A program made the position numbers and the translations under genes. The notes beneath the pieces were generated by a model. That model was not told the origin of the DNA and did no database searches. It saw only the letters and a program-made list of their open reading frames with translations. Shown here piece by piece: positions 37,887 to 45,625 of a stretch of 64,000 nucleotides of DNA. The first letter of the stretch is position 1. Each line of letters opens with the position of its first letter. Source of the DNA: Planctomycetota bacterium (GTDB taxonomy: Bacteria > Planctomycetota > UBA1135 > GCA-002686595); the NCBI GenBank assembly GCA_029259655.1, contig JAJDET010000109.1, positions 1 to 64,000 on the forward strand, given 5' to 3'.

Positions 37887-38792
37887 TCAGAACCCGAGTG
37901 TGAGATCCACCGCGTTCAGCAGGACGACGGTCTCGGGCGCTACCTCCAGCCGGATTCCCAGCGCGTAGAGCGTCGTGCCGGCGAGGCTCGGATCGGATGG
38001 CAGCGACACCCGGTGCCTGGCGAGGGAGATGTCGCTGGTGAACGGGGGGAAGATCAGTGGCTCTCCGCTCACCGGATGGACGAACCCGGAAGTGGGCCCA
38101 CTCCCGAAGAGGATGACCGTCGCGGACGTCGCGGCTCCGACCGAGGGCGTCACCTGGATGGTGGCCCGCCAGTCCGAGCCCAGGATCGGATCGGTCCTGC
38201 AGACAAAGTCGATCGGGTTGATGTCGGAGCCGTTGCGGATCGTGCAGGAGGCGAGCCGGAGTGGAGCCAGGTCGAAGGCGTACGCCGCGCCGGCGAACGG
38301 GTGGCTGTTGTCGGCCTGGTTCCCGTTCACACCGTTTGCGTTGCTCTCCTCGCTGGGGGCTCCGACCGCGATCACTCCGGCCGAGACCGCCACCGAAGTG
38401 CCGAAGTCGTCGCCGGGATCGGTGTTCGAGGCCTTGACGTAGACCTCCTGGCTCCAGCCGGCACCGGTTCGCACGAACACGTACGCCGCTCCGGTGCTCT
38501 TCTCGCCGGGGGAGCCGACCACGACCGTGTCGCCGCTCGCTGCGACCCACCGACCGAAGGAGTCCCCGATATCGGCGTCGTCAGGCTTCAAGTAGGCCTG
38601 CTGCGCGACCGCGTCGGTCGCCAGCGCGGAGTGCGCGGCGTCCCGCGCCTTCCGGATGCCGGACCAATCGTCGGCTGCGAGGCCGGGCGGAACGGAGGAG
38701 TCCTGCGCGTTCGCCGTGCCGACAGTCGGCAAGAGCAGGATCGCGAACCCGAGCGAGAAGACACGCCTCGACACGACGATCGTCGAAACCAT
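37887..38792 (-). CDS. secreted FG-GAP repeat protein, short paralogue
   Basis: A 301-aa exported protein (signal peptide ~1-29, 'PTVGTANA'). Only about two FG-GAP repeats are present ('QQAYLKPDDADIGDSFGRWVAASGDTVVVGSP', 'EVYVKASNTDPGDDFGTSVAVSAGVIAVGAP'), too few to close a propeller alone. The same ~120-residue C-terminal domain as its neighbour follows. It could be a shrunken copy that lost blades by recombination, or it may oligomerise. It ends 170 bp before the larger paralogue starts on the same strand. Confidence 0.82.
   Translation of the reverse strand: MVSTIVVSRRVFSLGFAILLLPTVGTANAQDSSVPPGLAADDWSGIRKARDAAHSALATDAVAQQAYLKPDDADIGDSFGRWVAASGDTVVVGSPGEKSTGAAYVFVRTGAGWSQEVYVKASNTDPGDDFGTSVAVSAGVIAVGAPSEESNANGVNGNQADNSHPFAGAAYAFDLAPLRLASCTIRNGSDINPIDFVCRTDPILGSDWRATIQVTPSVGAATSATVILFGSGPTSGFVHPVSGEPLIFPPFTSDISLARHRVSLPSDPSLAGTTLYALGIRLEVAPETVVLLNAVDLTLGF
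37890..38252 (-). repeat. duplicated 3' segment, copy 2 of 2
   Basis: Counterpart of the 35863-36225 segment; see that entry. Divergence is mostly conservative (Val/Ile, Asp/Asn, Leu/Gln), suggesting selection on the encoded domain after duplication. Confidence 0.8.
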
Positions 38793-38860
38793 TGCGGTAC
38801 CCCCTGGTCCCTACCCTTGCCGACTCGACGCGGTTGGGACCGACCCGAGCGAGGGAACGA

Positions 38861-38897
38861 AACGAGCCCCGGAGAGGCGTGCTCTCCGGGGCTCGTT
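38861..38897 (-). terminator. intrinsic terminator after cysC
   Basis: A perfect 16-bp stem (AACGAGCCCCGGAGAG / CTCTCCGGGGCTCGTT) closes a 5-nt loop 23 bp after the cysC stop. On the minus strand it is followed by TTTCGTT. It is the strongest terminator-like hairpin in the window and should end the sat-cysC transcript. Confidence 0.85.
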
Positions 38898-38920
38898 TGC
38901 TCGTTGGTGAGGTGCGGGCT

Positions 38921-39478
38921 CTACGCCTTCTGCACCTGGCGGGCCGGGATGAGGCCCTTCTCGTGGAGGTAGTCGAGGACCTTCTGGGCCGACTCCTCGA
39001 TCGACTGGTCGCCGGTGTGGACCGTGACCTCGGCCTTCTCGGGAGCCTCGTAGGGATCGCTGATGCCCGTGAACTGCTTGATGATGCCGGCGCGGGCCTT
39101 CTTGTAGAGGCCCTTGGTGTCGCGCGCCTCGACGACCTCGAGCGGCGCCTCGACGTAGACCTCGACGAAGTGCGCCTTGCAGTTCCCGCGCATCTCGTCG
39201 CGGATCGCAGCGTAGGGGCTGATCGCGGCGGTGATCGCGATCACGCCGTTGCGCGACAGCATGTTGGCCACGTAGCCGATGCGGCGGATGTTGGTGTCCC
39301 GGTCTTCCTTCGAGAAGCCGAGGCCTTTCGAGAGGTTCTCGCGAACCTCGTCGCCGTCGAGGCACTCGACGAGGCAACCCATCTCGGTGAACATCGGGAT
39401 GAGGTACTGCGCAAGCGTGCTCTTGCCCGCGCCCGAGAGCCCCGTGAACCAGAGCGTGAAACCCTTGTGATCAGACAT
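38921..39478 (-). CDS. cysC: adenylylsulfate (APS) kinase
   Basis: Phosphorylates APS to PAPS using ATP. The 185-aa protein has the Walker A motif 'GLSGAGKST' at 13-21, 'CLDGDEVRENLSKGLGFSKEDRDTNIRRIGYVANMLSRNGVIAITAAISPY' (substrate loop) and 'FVEVYVEAPLEVVEARDTKGLYKKARAG', all diagnostic. ATG 39478 follows a GGAACGAAGGA site. It is the last gene of an operon with sat and a sulfatase-like gene, and a strong terminator follows. PAPS can feed reduction or sulfotransferases; no PAPS reductase is seen here. Confidence 0.96.
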   Translation of the reverse strand: MSDHKGFTLWFTGLSGAGKSTLAQYLIPMFTEMGCLVECLDGDEVRENLSKGLGFSKEDRDTNIRRIGYVANMLSRNGVIAITAAISPYAAIRDEMRGNCKAHFVEVYVEAPLEVVEARDTKGLYKKARAGIIKQFTGISDPYEAPEKAEVTVHTGDQSIEESAQKVLDYLHEKGLIPARQVQKA

Positions 39479-39519
39479 TCCTTCGTTCCTTCTTGAGTTC
39501 GTGTGATTTCGCGCTCTGA

Positions 39520-40476
39520 CTAGCGGAGCTTGCCCTCGAGGTACGGAACCTCGAAGCACTTCTCGTGCATGATCGGGCCGTGGCCGAAGTAGCCGGCCTC
39601 GCCGAAGAGCTCGCCGTGATCGGCGGTGACGATGATGTAGGTGTTCTCCGGAACCATGTCGTACAGCTTCGGGAACACTTCCTTGTCGAGATAGCGAACA
39701 GTGTCGATCTGCCGTTCGCGCAACTGGTCCAGCTTCTCCTGGTCGAAGAACTGAAAGTCCTCTTCAAAGGTCGGCGCGTCCGCGTCGACCTGCTGGTTGA
39801 GCTTCTTGAAGACGCCGTTGACCCCGCTGATCCGCGGCCACATCGAGGAGTCCTCGTTGGGCTTGGCGTAGGGGTAGTGCGTCTCGCCCACGTTCACCAT
39901 GTAGAACGACGGGCGATCGGAGCTGAACTTCATGGTCGGCAGGATGGCCGCCATGTCGTTGTGGCTGTCCATCAGCTCGAAGCTGTCGAACATGCGGTTG
40001 ATGCCGGTCTTCGGATTGAGAACCGGTAGCGACACACGCGCGTTGGTGTCGTAGCCGAGCTTGTTCCGCAAGAAGTCCGGCAACCACAGGCCGGGCACCA
40101 TCGCGCCGAAGTCCACGGACTTCTCCTTCGAGCCCAGGCGCATGTTGTAGTTGAAGAAGTCCTCCTTGTAGTACTCCGACGCATACACGTTCTCGGGCGA
40201 CGTGTGCGGAAGGAGTCCCGTCAGGAGGTTGTAGTGCGACGGCGCGGTCCAGGACGCGTACGTGAAGCGCTTCTCGACCTTGCCCCCCGACAGCTTCGTG
40301 ATGTTCTTCGGCTCGGCCGCCATGAACGAGTCGTAGCGGCACGAGTCGAGGATCACGATGATGAAGTGGTTGTCCGCCTGCGGCTGGGGATGCGGAGGCA
40401 TACCCGGCCTGAAGACGGGCCGCACGGGCGGTCGCGCCGGCGCTTTCTTCTTCTTGAAGGCGTCGAGGAGGCCCAT
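39520..40476 (-). CDS. sulfatase-like hydrolase (alkaline phosphatase superfamily)
   Basis: A 318-aa protein of the sulfatase/alkaline phosphatase superfamily with no signal peptide. A basic, Pro-rich start (~1-36) precedes 'FIIVILDSCRYDSF' (metal Asp44). 'SWTAPSHYNLLTGLLPH' follows, the nucleophile region, and 'YIIVTADHGELFGEAG' holds the C-terminal metal residues. The usual formylglycine motif C/S-x-P-x-R is absent: Thr77-Ala-Pro-Ser80-His is in its place. True sulfatase maturation is therefore unlikely, and it may be a phosphodiesterase or transferase. It sits 2 bp after sat and 41 bp before cysC, implying a role around APS/PAPS or sulfated products. Confidence 0.8.
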   Translation of the reverse strand: MGLLDAFKKKKAPARPPVRPVFRPGMPPHPQPQADNHFIIVILDSCRYDSFMAAEPKNITKLSGGKVEKRFTYASWTAPSHYNLLTGLLPHTSPENVYASEYYKEDFFNYNMRLGSKEKSVDFGAMVPGLWLPDFLRNKLGYDTNARVSLPVLNPKTGINRMFDSFELMDSHNDMAAILPTMKFSSDRPSFYMVNVGETHYPYAKPNEDSSMWPRISGVNGVFKKLNQQVDADAPTFEEDFQFFDQEKLDQLRERQIDTVRYLDKEVFPKLYDMVPENTYIIVTADHGELFGEAGYFGHGPIMHEKCFEVPYLEGKLR

Positions 40477-40478
40477 GG

Positions 40479-41735
40479 CTAGCCGTTCTGCTTGGAGTAG
40501 TACTCGGCCAGGATCTCGGCCGTCGACGGACGCATCACGCGCTCGTCGGGCAGCTCACCGGCGCCGAGGATCTCGCGCATCTTCGTTCCGGAGATGTTGA
40601 CCGCGGTCTTGTCCTTGTTCTCCTTCACGAGGCCCACGCGGCCAAGCTCCTCGAAGAACGCGGCGAAGCCGACGTTCACGGTCTTGATCGCGAGCTTGCC
40701 CTCGAGCTTCTCGAAGATCTCCTGCGCGTCGAAGTCGCCCCAGATCGCCGTCTTGTCGTCGAACGGCGCGTCGGCGTGCTTGCGGCCGATGATGAAGTGG
40801 GTGAAGCCCAGGTTCTGGCGGTAGACGGCGTGCATGATCGCCTCGCGCGGACCGCCGTAGTACATGCGCATGTCGAGGCCGACGAGCGCGACGGCAGCGT
40901 CGAAGTCCTGGTTCTTGGACTTCCAGAGCTCTTCGTCCTTGTCGCCCTGGCCCAGGAAGTGCTCGTCGACGAGCCGCTCGTAGGTCTTCATGCGGATGTC
41001 GGCGGGGACGTCGTCGCCCTTGAGCTGACCGACGAGCGGGTTCAGGATGACGCCCGTCTTGCGGCCGGTCTCGCGCAGGATGATCTCGGCGCCAAAGACG
41101 AGGGCGTACTCGTGGGCGCGGTGCAGCGGGTTTCGCGTCTGGAACCCTATCGACTGCTCCCAGCCCTTCTCCTCGATCAGCTTGCGCGTGTCGACCGGCG
41201 ACATCACGCGAGCCGCGAAGGGGCGCTGGTCGTCGAACGGCGCGAGGTGGATCTCGCCGCCGACGATCTTGCCGCGGGTGTCCTCGGTCCACAGGCGCGC
41301 GCCGGGGTGATCGGTGCGCTCGGTGCCGTAGCAAGCCTTGACGAAGGCCGTCTTGTCCCAGTCGAACGTCGAACGGACCTTGATCGTTCCGAAGACCTTC
41401 CCGTCGCGCGTCAGCGCGAGCGAGTCACCGATCTTGCACGTCTCGGCCTCGGCGTCGGTGATGGGAAGGATCGTGGGAATGCCCCACGCCCACCACTCAC
41501 CGTTTCGCTCGATCGCCGCCTTGTGCAGCACGTTGCTGTAGTCCGCCTCGGTCATCGGACCGTTGAGCGGGCTGAGCGTGCCGTCCGCGATGCGGTAGAG
41601 CGTGGTCTGATCGATCTCGGTGACCTCGATCGCCGCGAGCTTCGACCAATCGGGGTCGACCTTGTCGACGATGCGGTTGACGGGCCGATCGAGGCCGCCG
41701 TGGACGGGAGCGAGGTTGCTGGTGGACACGGGCAT
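40479..41735 (-). CDS. sat: sulfate adenylyltransferase (ATP sulfurylase)
   Basis: Makes APS and pyrophosphate from ATP and sulfate. The 418-aa single-chain enzyme carries 'GFQTRNPLHRAHE' (197-209, the QxRN and HxxH nucleotide motif) and 'FIIGRKHADAP' (a conserved 'GRxHA' motif). It ends with 'SGTKMREILGAGELPDERVMRP', all typical of the Sat family rather than CysDN. An RHH-like gene precedes it by 67 bp, and the sulfatase-like and cysC genes follow closely. With cysC it forms a complete PAPS-producing pair. Confidence 0.97.
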   Translation of the reverse strand: MPVSTSNLAPVHGGLDRPVNRIVDKVDPDWSKLAAIEVTEIDQTTLYRIADGTLSPLNGPMTEADYSNVLHKAAIERNGEWWAWGIPTILPITDAEAETCKIGDSLALTRDGKVFGTIKVRSTFDWDKTAFVKACYGTERTDHPGARLWTEDTRGKIVGGEIHLAPFDDQRPFAARVMSPVDTRKLIEEKGWEQSIGFQTRNPLHRAHEYALVFGAEIILRETGRKTGVILNPLVGQLKGDDVPADIRMKTYERLVDEHFLGQGDKDEELWKSKNQDFDAAVALVGLDMRMYYGGPREAIMHAVYRQNLGFTHFIIGRKHADAPFDDKTAIWGDFDAQEIFEKLEGKLAIKTVNVGFAAFFEELGRVGLVKENKDKTAVNISGTKMREILGAGELPDERVMRPSTAEILAEYYSKQNG

Positions 41736-41802
41736 AATGGATGGGTGGTCGGGTAGGGGTCAGCGCGAGCGGGTGGGTGGAAGCGGTGCTCGAGGACGGG
41801 CG

Positions 41803-42021
41803 CTACAGGTAGCCCAGGTTCTTGAGCTTGCGTTTGACGTCGTCGAGCTCGTCCTGGTCGAACTCCCGGATCTCTCCGTTCTCCTCCGCATCCCCCATCA
41901 GGTCCCGCAGGACGTAGACGATGAAGTCGGTCGGCGAGTTGAAGCCCGATCCCTCCACGACCTGCTGGACCTTGCGGTACAGCGGGCGGGGGATCTTGAC
42001 GGTGACCTTGCTCTCGCGCAC
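41803..42021 (-). CDS. 72-aa ribbon-helix-helix-like protein with LGYL tail
   Basis: Paralogue of the 65-aa protein at 23613-23810. 'KVTVKIPRPLYRKVQQVVEGSGFNSPTDFIVYVLRDLM' gives the strand-helix-helix pattern of RHH proteins. An acidic linker and the C-terminal 'DVKRKLKNLGYL' follow. It is the first gene of the sat operon, so it may regulate sulfate activation. As with its paralogue, the conserved tail suggests a second role in protein contact. It is divergent from the TPR lipoprotein gene across a hairpin-rich gap. Confidence 0.75.
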   Translation of the reverse strand: MRESKVTVKIPRPLYRKVQQVVEGSGFNSPTDFIVYVLRDLMGDAEENGEIREFDQDELDDVKRKLKNLGYL

Positions 42022-42068
42022 GGGTTGGACGGGTGGTGGAGTCCTATGGCAGCGGCCCCGTGAGTCCA

Positions 42069-42187
42069 GGCTCCGATCGGAGCCTTCGAGACCGGCGGAG
42101 CCGCGACGACACTCCGATGGTACTCCAATCGGAGTGTCATGGGAGCCTCCTTGAGGGTTTCGGGGCCCTCCCTGCCGAGGAGGCTCC
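42069..42187. repeat. three consecutive stem-loops in a divergent intergenic region
   Basis: GGCTCCGATCGGAGCC (42069-42084) is a perfect 16-bp palindrome. ACACTCCGAT-N9-ATCGGAGTGT (42109-42137) and GGAGCCTCCT-N26-AGGAGGCTCC (42142-42187) are perfect 10-bp stems. The first two share the CTCCGATCGGAG theme. They lie between the divergent starts of the RHH-like gene (42021) and a lipoprotein gene (42284), so they could be operators for the RHH protein or leader structures. Confidence 0.7.
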
Positions 42188-42283
42188 TAAGAGAGCCCAT
42201 TGCAAGGTCTTAGGTTCAGCGGGGGGCCCGAGGCTCGCGCGCCCGTCCTCGGCACGTAGCCGACGCGACCCCGGAGGCACCCC

Positions 42284-42781
42284 ATGAGGCTCTCGATCCC
42301 GATCCTGCTCGCTCTGCTGCCCGCTCTCGCCTGCGACTCCGCCGATGTCACGACTCGCCTCGACGCGGGTTACGCGGCCTTGAATTCGGCGGATGGGGAG
42401 TCGGCGCTCGAGCACTTCGAGGCCGCCTACGAAGCCATGGAGAACGCTCCGGAGGGCCAGCTGCACTTGCGAGCGCTCCTGGGACTCGTCGAGGCGACCG
42501 CCCTGGCCCGGCCGGAGAGCGTCGAGGGCACCTGGCTGACCCTCCACCACCACCACCCCGAGCTCCTGGAGCCGCGCGACTACATCCACCTCGCCTCCAG
42601 CCTCCTGGAGACCGAGGCCAGCCGTCACGCGGCGACCGTGATGGACCTGGGAGTGAAGCGCTTCCCCGACGACCCGGAGCTCGCGGAGCTCGAGGCCCGC
42701 CTGGCGAGAATCGTCGCCCGCGGGGACGACCCCGAGCTGGCGGGCGACCTGGACAAGCTGGGCTACCTGGGAGGCGATTGA
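42284..42781 (+). CDS. TPR-like lipoprotein with LGYLGGD tail
   Basis: A 165-aa lipoprotein with lipobox 'LLPALAC' (Cys17). The mature helical part has degenerate TPR features ('LDAGYAALNSADGESALEHFEAAYEAM', 'AATVMDLGVKRFPDDPELAELEARL'). It ends 'DLDKLGYLGGD', the same tail theme as the next gene and the two RHH-like proteins. The following gene is a paralogue 80 bp downstream. Likely outer-membrane associated. GGAGG precedes ATG. Function unknown. Confidence 0.75.
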   Translation: MRLSIPILLALLPALACDSADVTTRLDAGYAALNSADGESALEHFEAAYEAMENAPEGQLHLRALLGLVEATALARPESVEGTWLTLHHHHPELLEPRDYIHLASSLLETEASRHAATVMDLGVKRFPDDPELAELEARLARIVARGDDPELAGDLDKLGYLGGD

Positions 42782-42861
42782 CCGCCCGACGCGGCGCCCG
42801 CGGTTCGGGTATCCTTGCGATCCTTCTCGATCGCACCCGCAGTGCTTCGGAGACAAGAGAC

Positions 42862-43362
42862 ATGCGCACAAGGAGTCACTTCGCCCTCGCCCTGGCCCTC
42901 ACTCTCGCAGCGTGCGGCGGGGGAGGATCGGATCCCGCCGCCGCCAACGAGGAGGGCTACGCCGCCCTCGGCTCCGGCAAGTACGCGAACGCGGCGAGCC
43001 ACTTCCAGACGGCTCTCGACGCGATCGGGAGCGACACGTCGAACGCCCAGTACCTGCGGGCTTCCATGGGTCTGATCGAGACGAACGTCCACGTCGATCC
43101 CGAGCGGGCCAAGGACGACTTCCTCGCACTCGCCAGCGCCAGCCCGCAGGTGAATGCGAAGGACTACAGCCGCATCGGCGGCATGCTGGCGGGCGCCAAG
43201 CAGTTCCAGCCCGCGATCGCCGTGGTCGACGCAGGCATCAAGGCCTACCCCGAGACACCTGCGCTCGAGAAGATGATCGAGCAGATCTCGGCCGACGCGG
43301 AGAAGTCCGGCGACGCCGAGGCGATCAACGCGCTCAAGGGACTCGGCTACCTCGGCGACTGA
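42862..43362 (+). CDS. TPR-like lipoprotein with LGYLGD tail
   Basis: A 166-aa lipoprotein: 'LALALTLAAC' lipobox (Cys18) followed by a Gly/Ser stretch. TPR-like segments 'NEEGYAALGSGKYANAASHFQTALDAI' and 'FQPAIAVVDAGIKAYPETPALEKMI' match its upstream paralogue in layout. The end 'AINALKGLGYLGD' repeats the tail motif. ATG 42862 is chosen because it starts the signal peptide; an upstream in-frame codon is not signal-like. Probably a tandem duplicate working with the preceding lipoprotein. Confidence 0.75.
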   Translation: MRTRSHFALALALTLAACGGGGSDPAAANEEGYAALGSGKYANAASHFQTALDAIGSDTSNAQYLRASMGLIETNVHVDPERAKDDFLALASASPQVNAKDYSRIGGMLAGAKQFQPAIAVVDAGIKAYPETPALEKMIEQISADAEKSGDAEAINALKGLGYLGD

Positions 43363-43396
43363 TTCGAGCTCTGCTCGAGTCGGAACGAGCTGAGGA

Positions 43397-44662
43397 TCAA
43401 CGCCCCGCGGGCGTGAACGCGGGTACCCGGGCGGCGGAGCAGAGCTCCTCGTCACCGAGGGCGCCCGTGAGCAGGAGCGTGGAGAGCCTCCGCTCGGGGA
43501 CACCGCGCCAGACCTCCTCTCCGCCGACCTCGACGGTGACCTCTTTCTCCAGGTCGAAACGCCCGGGGTGCAAGAGGATCCAGAGCCCCTCGAGCGGCCA
43601 CTCGGATTCGACGCGCACGCGGTTCCGCTCCACGACCTCGGCAACGACGACCGCGCCGGCCTCCGGGCGCTCCCAGAAGAGCCAGTAGAACTGGCGTTTC
43701 CAGGCGAGCTTCGGCTGCCACACGATCTTCTCCGGGTGGGCGTCTCGCTCGAAATCGGCGAGCGCGGCGAGCCAGTCCTTGCCCCCGCCCGGCGGATAGG
43801 AGTGGCCGTGTCCGTCCACCTCGATGTACTCGAAGTCCTCGTACCCTCCCCACTGCGCGCGAGCCTCCTCGACCTTCTTCACGGCGGCGCGGTTCGCGTC
43901 CGGGGGCACCTGGGGATCGTCCGCGCTCTGGAAGACGCGCATCGGGACGTTGCGCAGATTGGGGACGACACCGGCCTCGATGTCCCACACGACACCGTGT
44001 TCGTTCGTGTAGGGAGTCGGCGCGCCCGCGGCAGGGCCGAGCGCCGCGACACGATCGGCGTGGTGGGCGCCGAGCGTCCAGGAACCGAACCCACCCATCG
44101 AGTGGCCCGCGAAGTACACGCGGTTCGGGTCCACTCCGTAGGTGCGGCGCGCGCAATCGACGAGGTCCATCACCCACTCCTCGGTGCCCGACGTCGTCCA
44201 GCCGTGCTCGGTCTTCTCGAGGACCTCGGGGAAGATCGCGACCCACTTGCGCTTCTTCGCTGCGCTCGAGAGGAAGCCCGCGGCCTCGCCGCAGTCTCCG
44301 GAGCCGACCCCGCCGCCGTGCATGCCGATCAGCAGGCCCTTCGGCTTCTTCGTGACCCCGCCGATGATGTAGAGCCCGCGCTTCTCCTTCTCCCAGAAGT
44401 GCTCGCGCCCCGTTTTCTTCGGGAGCCGACGGCCATTCCCCCACGCGTCGAAGACGCGCTCCCGCCAGCGCTTCGCCTCCTTCTCCGTGAGCGGCTCCGG
44501 CGCGAGCCGGTCGACTTCCTCGAGGATCCGCGCCCGTTCGTCCAGGCCCGTGTGGTCGTCGAGCTCGAGGTAGCGTTCGATCCGCGCCTCGATCTCCTTC
44601 ACGACCTTCTTGTCGAGGTCGAACGCGGGGACGGCGAGGACGAGGGCGAGGACGAGGCTCAT
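43397..44662 (-). CDS. secreted esterase, PHB-depolymerase/feruloyl-esterase-like
   Basis: A 421-aa alpha/beta-hydrolase with a short signal-like start ('MSLVLALVLAVPAF'). 'GLLIGMHGGGVGSGDCGEA' is the oxyanion strand and 'VYFAGHSMGGFGSWTLGAHHADR' the nucleophile elbow (Ser188). 'VFQSADDPQVPP' supplies the Asp and 'IEVDGHGHSYP' the His. The C-terminal ~100 residues form a beta domain ('VRVESEWPLEGLWILLHPGRFDLEKEVTVEVGGEEVWRG') seen in some secreted esterases. Converges with the lipoprotein pair. The ester substrate is unknown. Confidence 0.82.
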   Translation of the reverse strand: MSLVLALVLAVPAFDLDKKVVKEIEARIERYLELDDHTGLDERARILEEVDRLAPEPLTEKEAKRWRERVFDAWGNGRRLPKKTGREHFWEKEKRGLYIIGGVTKKPKGLLIGMHGGGVGSGDCGEAAGFLSSAAKKRKWVAIFPEVLEKTEHGWTTSGTEEWVMDLVDCARRTYGVDPNRVYFAGHSMGGFGSWTLGAHHADRVAALGPAAGAPTPYTNEHGVVWDIEAGVVPNLRNVPMRVFQSADDPQVPPDANRAAVKKVEEARAQWGGYEDFEYIEVDGHGHSYPPGGGKDWLAALADFERDAHPEKIVWQPKLAWKRQFYWLFWERPEAGAVVVAEVVERNRVRVESEWPLEGLWILLHPGRFDLEKEVTVEVGGEEVWRGVPERRLSTLLLTGALGDEELCSAARVPAFTPAGR

Positions 44663-44743
44663 GCGGGGCTCCTCCGGACGAGGGGCCCCGATTGTAGAGC
44701 CGAACGCGGGGGGGCGGTCGGAGTCGTCCGCCCCCGCCTGAGA

Positions 44744-45568
44744 TCACATCGAGAGGTAGTCGCCCTCGGGCAGGTCCAGGGCGTGCTTCTCGAGGTGCTT
44801 GGTGATGTGCTCGAACGCGTCGTCCACCGAGTCGGTCGAGAAGAAGAGGTCGGTGTCCTCGGCGCTGATCGTCCCCCACTCCTTCATCGGTCCGAAGTCG
44901 AGGATCGCGTCCCAGTAGCTCTTCCCGAAGAGCACGACCGAGATCTTCTTCTTGATCTTGAGCGTCTGGACGAGTGTCACGACCTCGAGGAACTCGTCCA
45001 GGGTGCCGAAGCCGCCGGGCATCACGATGAACGCCTTGGCGAGGTACATGAACCAGAACTTCCGCATGAAGAAGTAATGGAACATGAACGACAGGCGGCG
45101 CGTGATGTACGGGTTGTCGTTCTGCTCGAAGGGGAGCGAGATGTTGAGGCCGATGTTCTCGCCCTTCGCCTCCGACGCGCCGCGGTTCGCCGCCTCCATG
45201 ATCCCCGGACCGCCGCCCGAGCAGATGACGAACCGCCTCTCGGTGCCCTCCAGTGCCTTCGACCAGAGCGTCAGGCGCCGCGAGAGCTCCCGCGTGGCCT
45301 CGTAGTACTTCGAGAGCTCGAGGGCCTTCTTCGCCTTCTCGACGCCCTCGCCGCTCTTCTCCGCCTCGGCCAGCTTCTGCTCGGCCACGTCCTTCGGGAG
45401 GACCCGCGCCGAACCGAACACGACGATCGTGTCGCGCACCTCGAGCTCCTCGAAGCGACTCTCCGGCTCGACGTACTCGGAGAGGATCCGCAGGGCCCGC
45501 GCGTGGCGGCTGTTGAGGAATCCGGGGTTGTTGTAGGCCTTGATCGGACGGAAGCGGCTCTGGCTCAT
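44744..45568 (-). CDS. LOG-family protein (TIGR00730-like)
   Basis: A 274-aa Rossmann-like LOG protein. 'VVFGSARV' is the first nucleotide loop, 'ICSGGGPGIMEAANRGA' (116-131) the phosphate loop, and 'VMPGGFGTLDEFLEVVT' (182-198) the hallmark PGGxGTxxE motif. Plant and bacterial LOG enzymes release cytokinin-type bases from nucleoside 5'-monophosphates; many were mislabelled lysine decarboxylases. The extra ~45 N-terminal residues place it in the longer LOG group. Divergent from a tiny HMA-type gene. Confidence 0.88.
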   Translation of the reverse strand: MSQSRFRPIKAYNNPGFLNSRHARALRILSEYVEPESRFEELEVRDTIVVFGSARVLPKDVAEQKLAEAEKSGEGVEKAKKALELSKYYEATRELSRRLTLWSKALEGTERRFVICSGGGPGIMEAANRGASEAKGENIGLNISLPFEQNDNPYITRRLSFMFHYFFMRKFWFMYLAKAFIVMPGGFGTLDEFLEVVTLVQTLKIKKKISVVLFGKSYWDAILDFGPMKEWGTISAEDTDLFFSTDSVDDAFEHITKHLEKHALDLPEGDYLSM

Positions 45569-45625
45569 TCCCCCTTGGTAATCGGGGGAGAGCGGCTATA
45601 CCAGCCCAATCCGGAGCTCGTCGCC

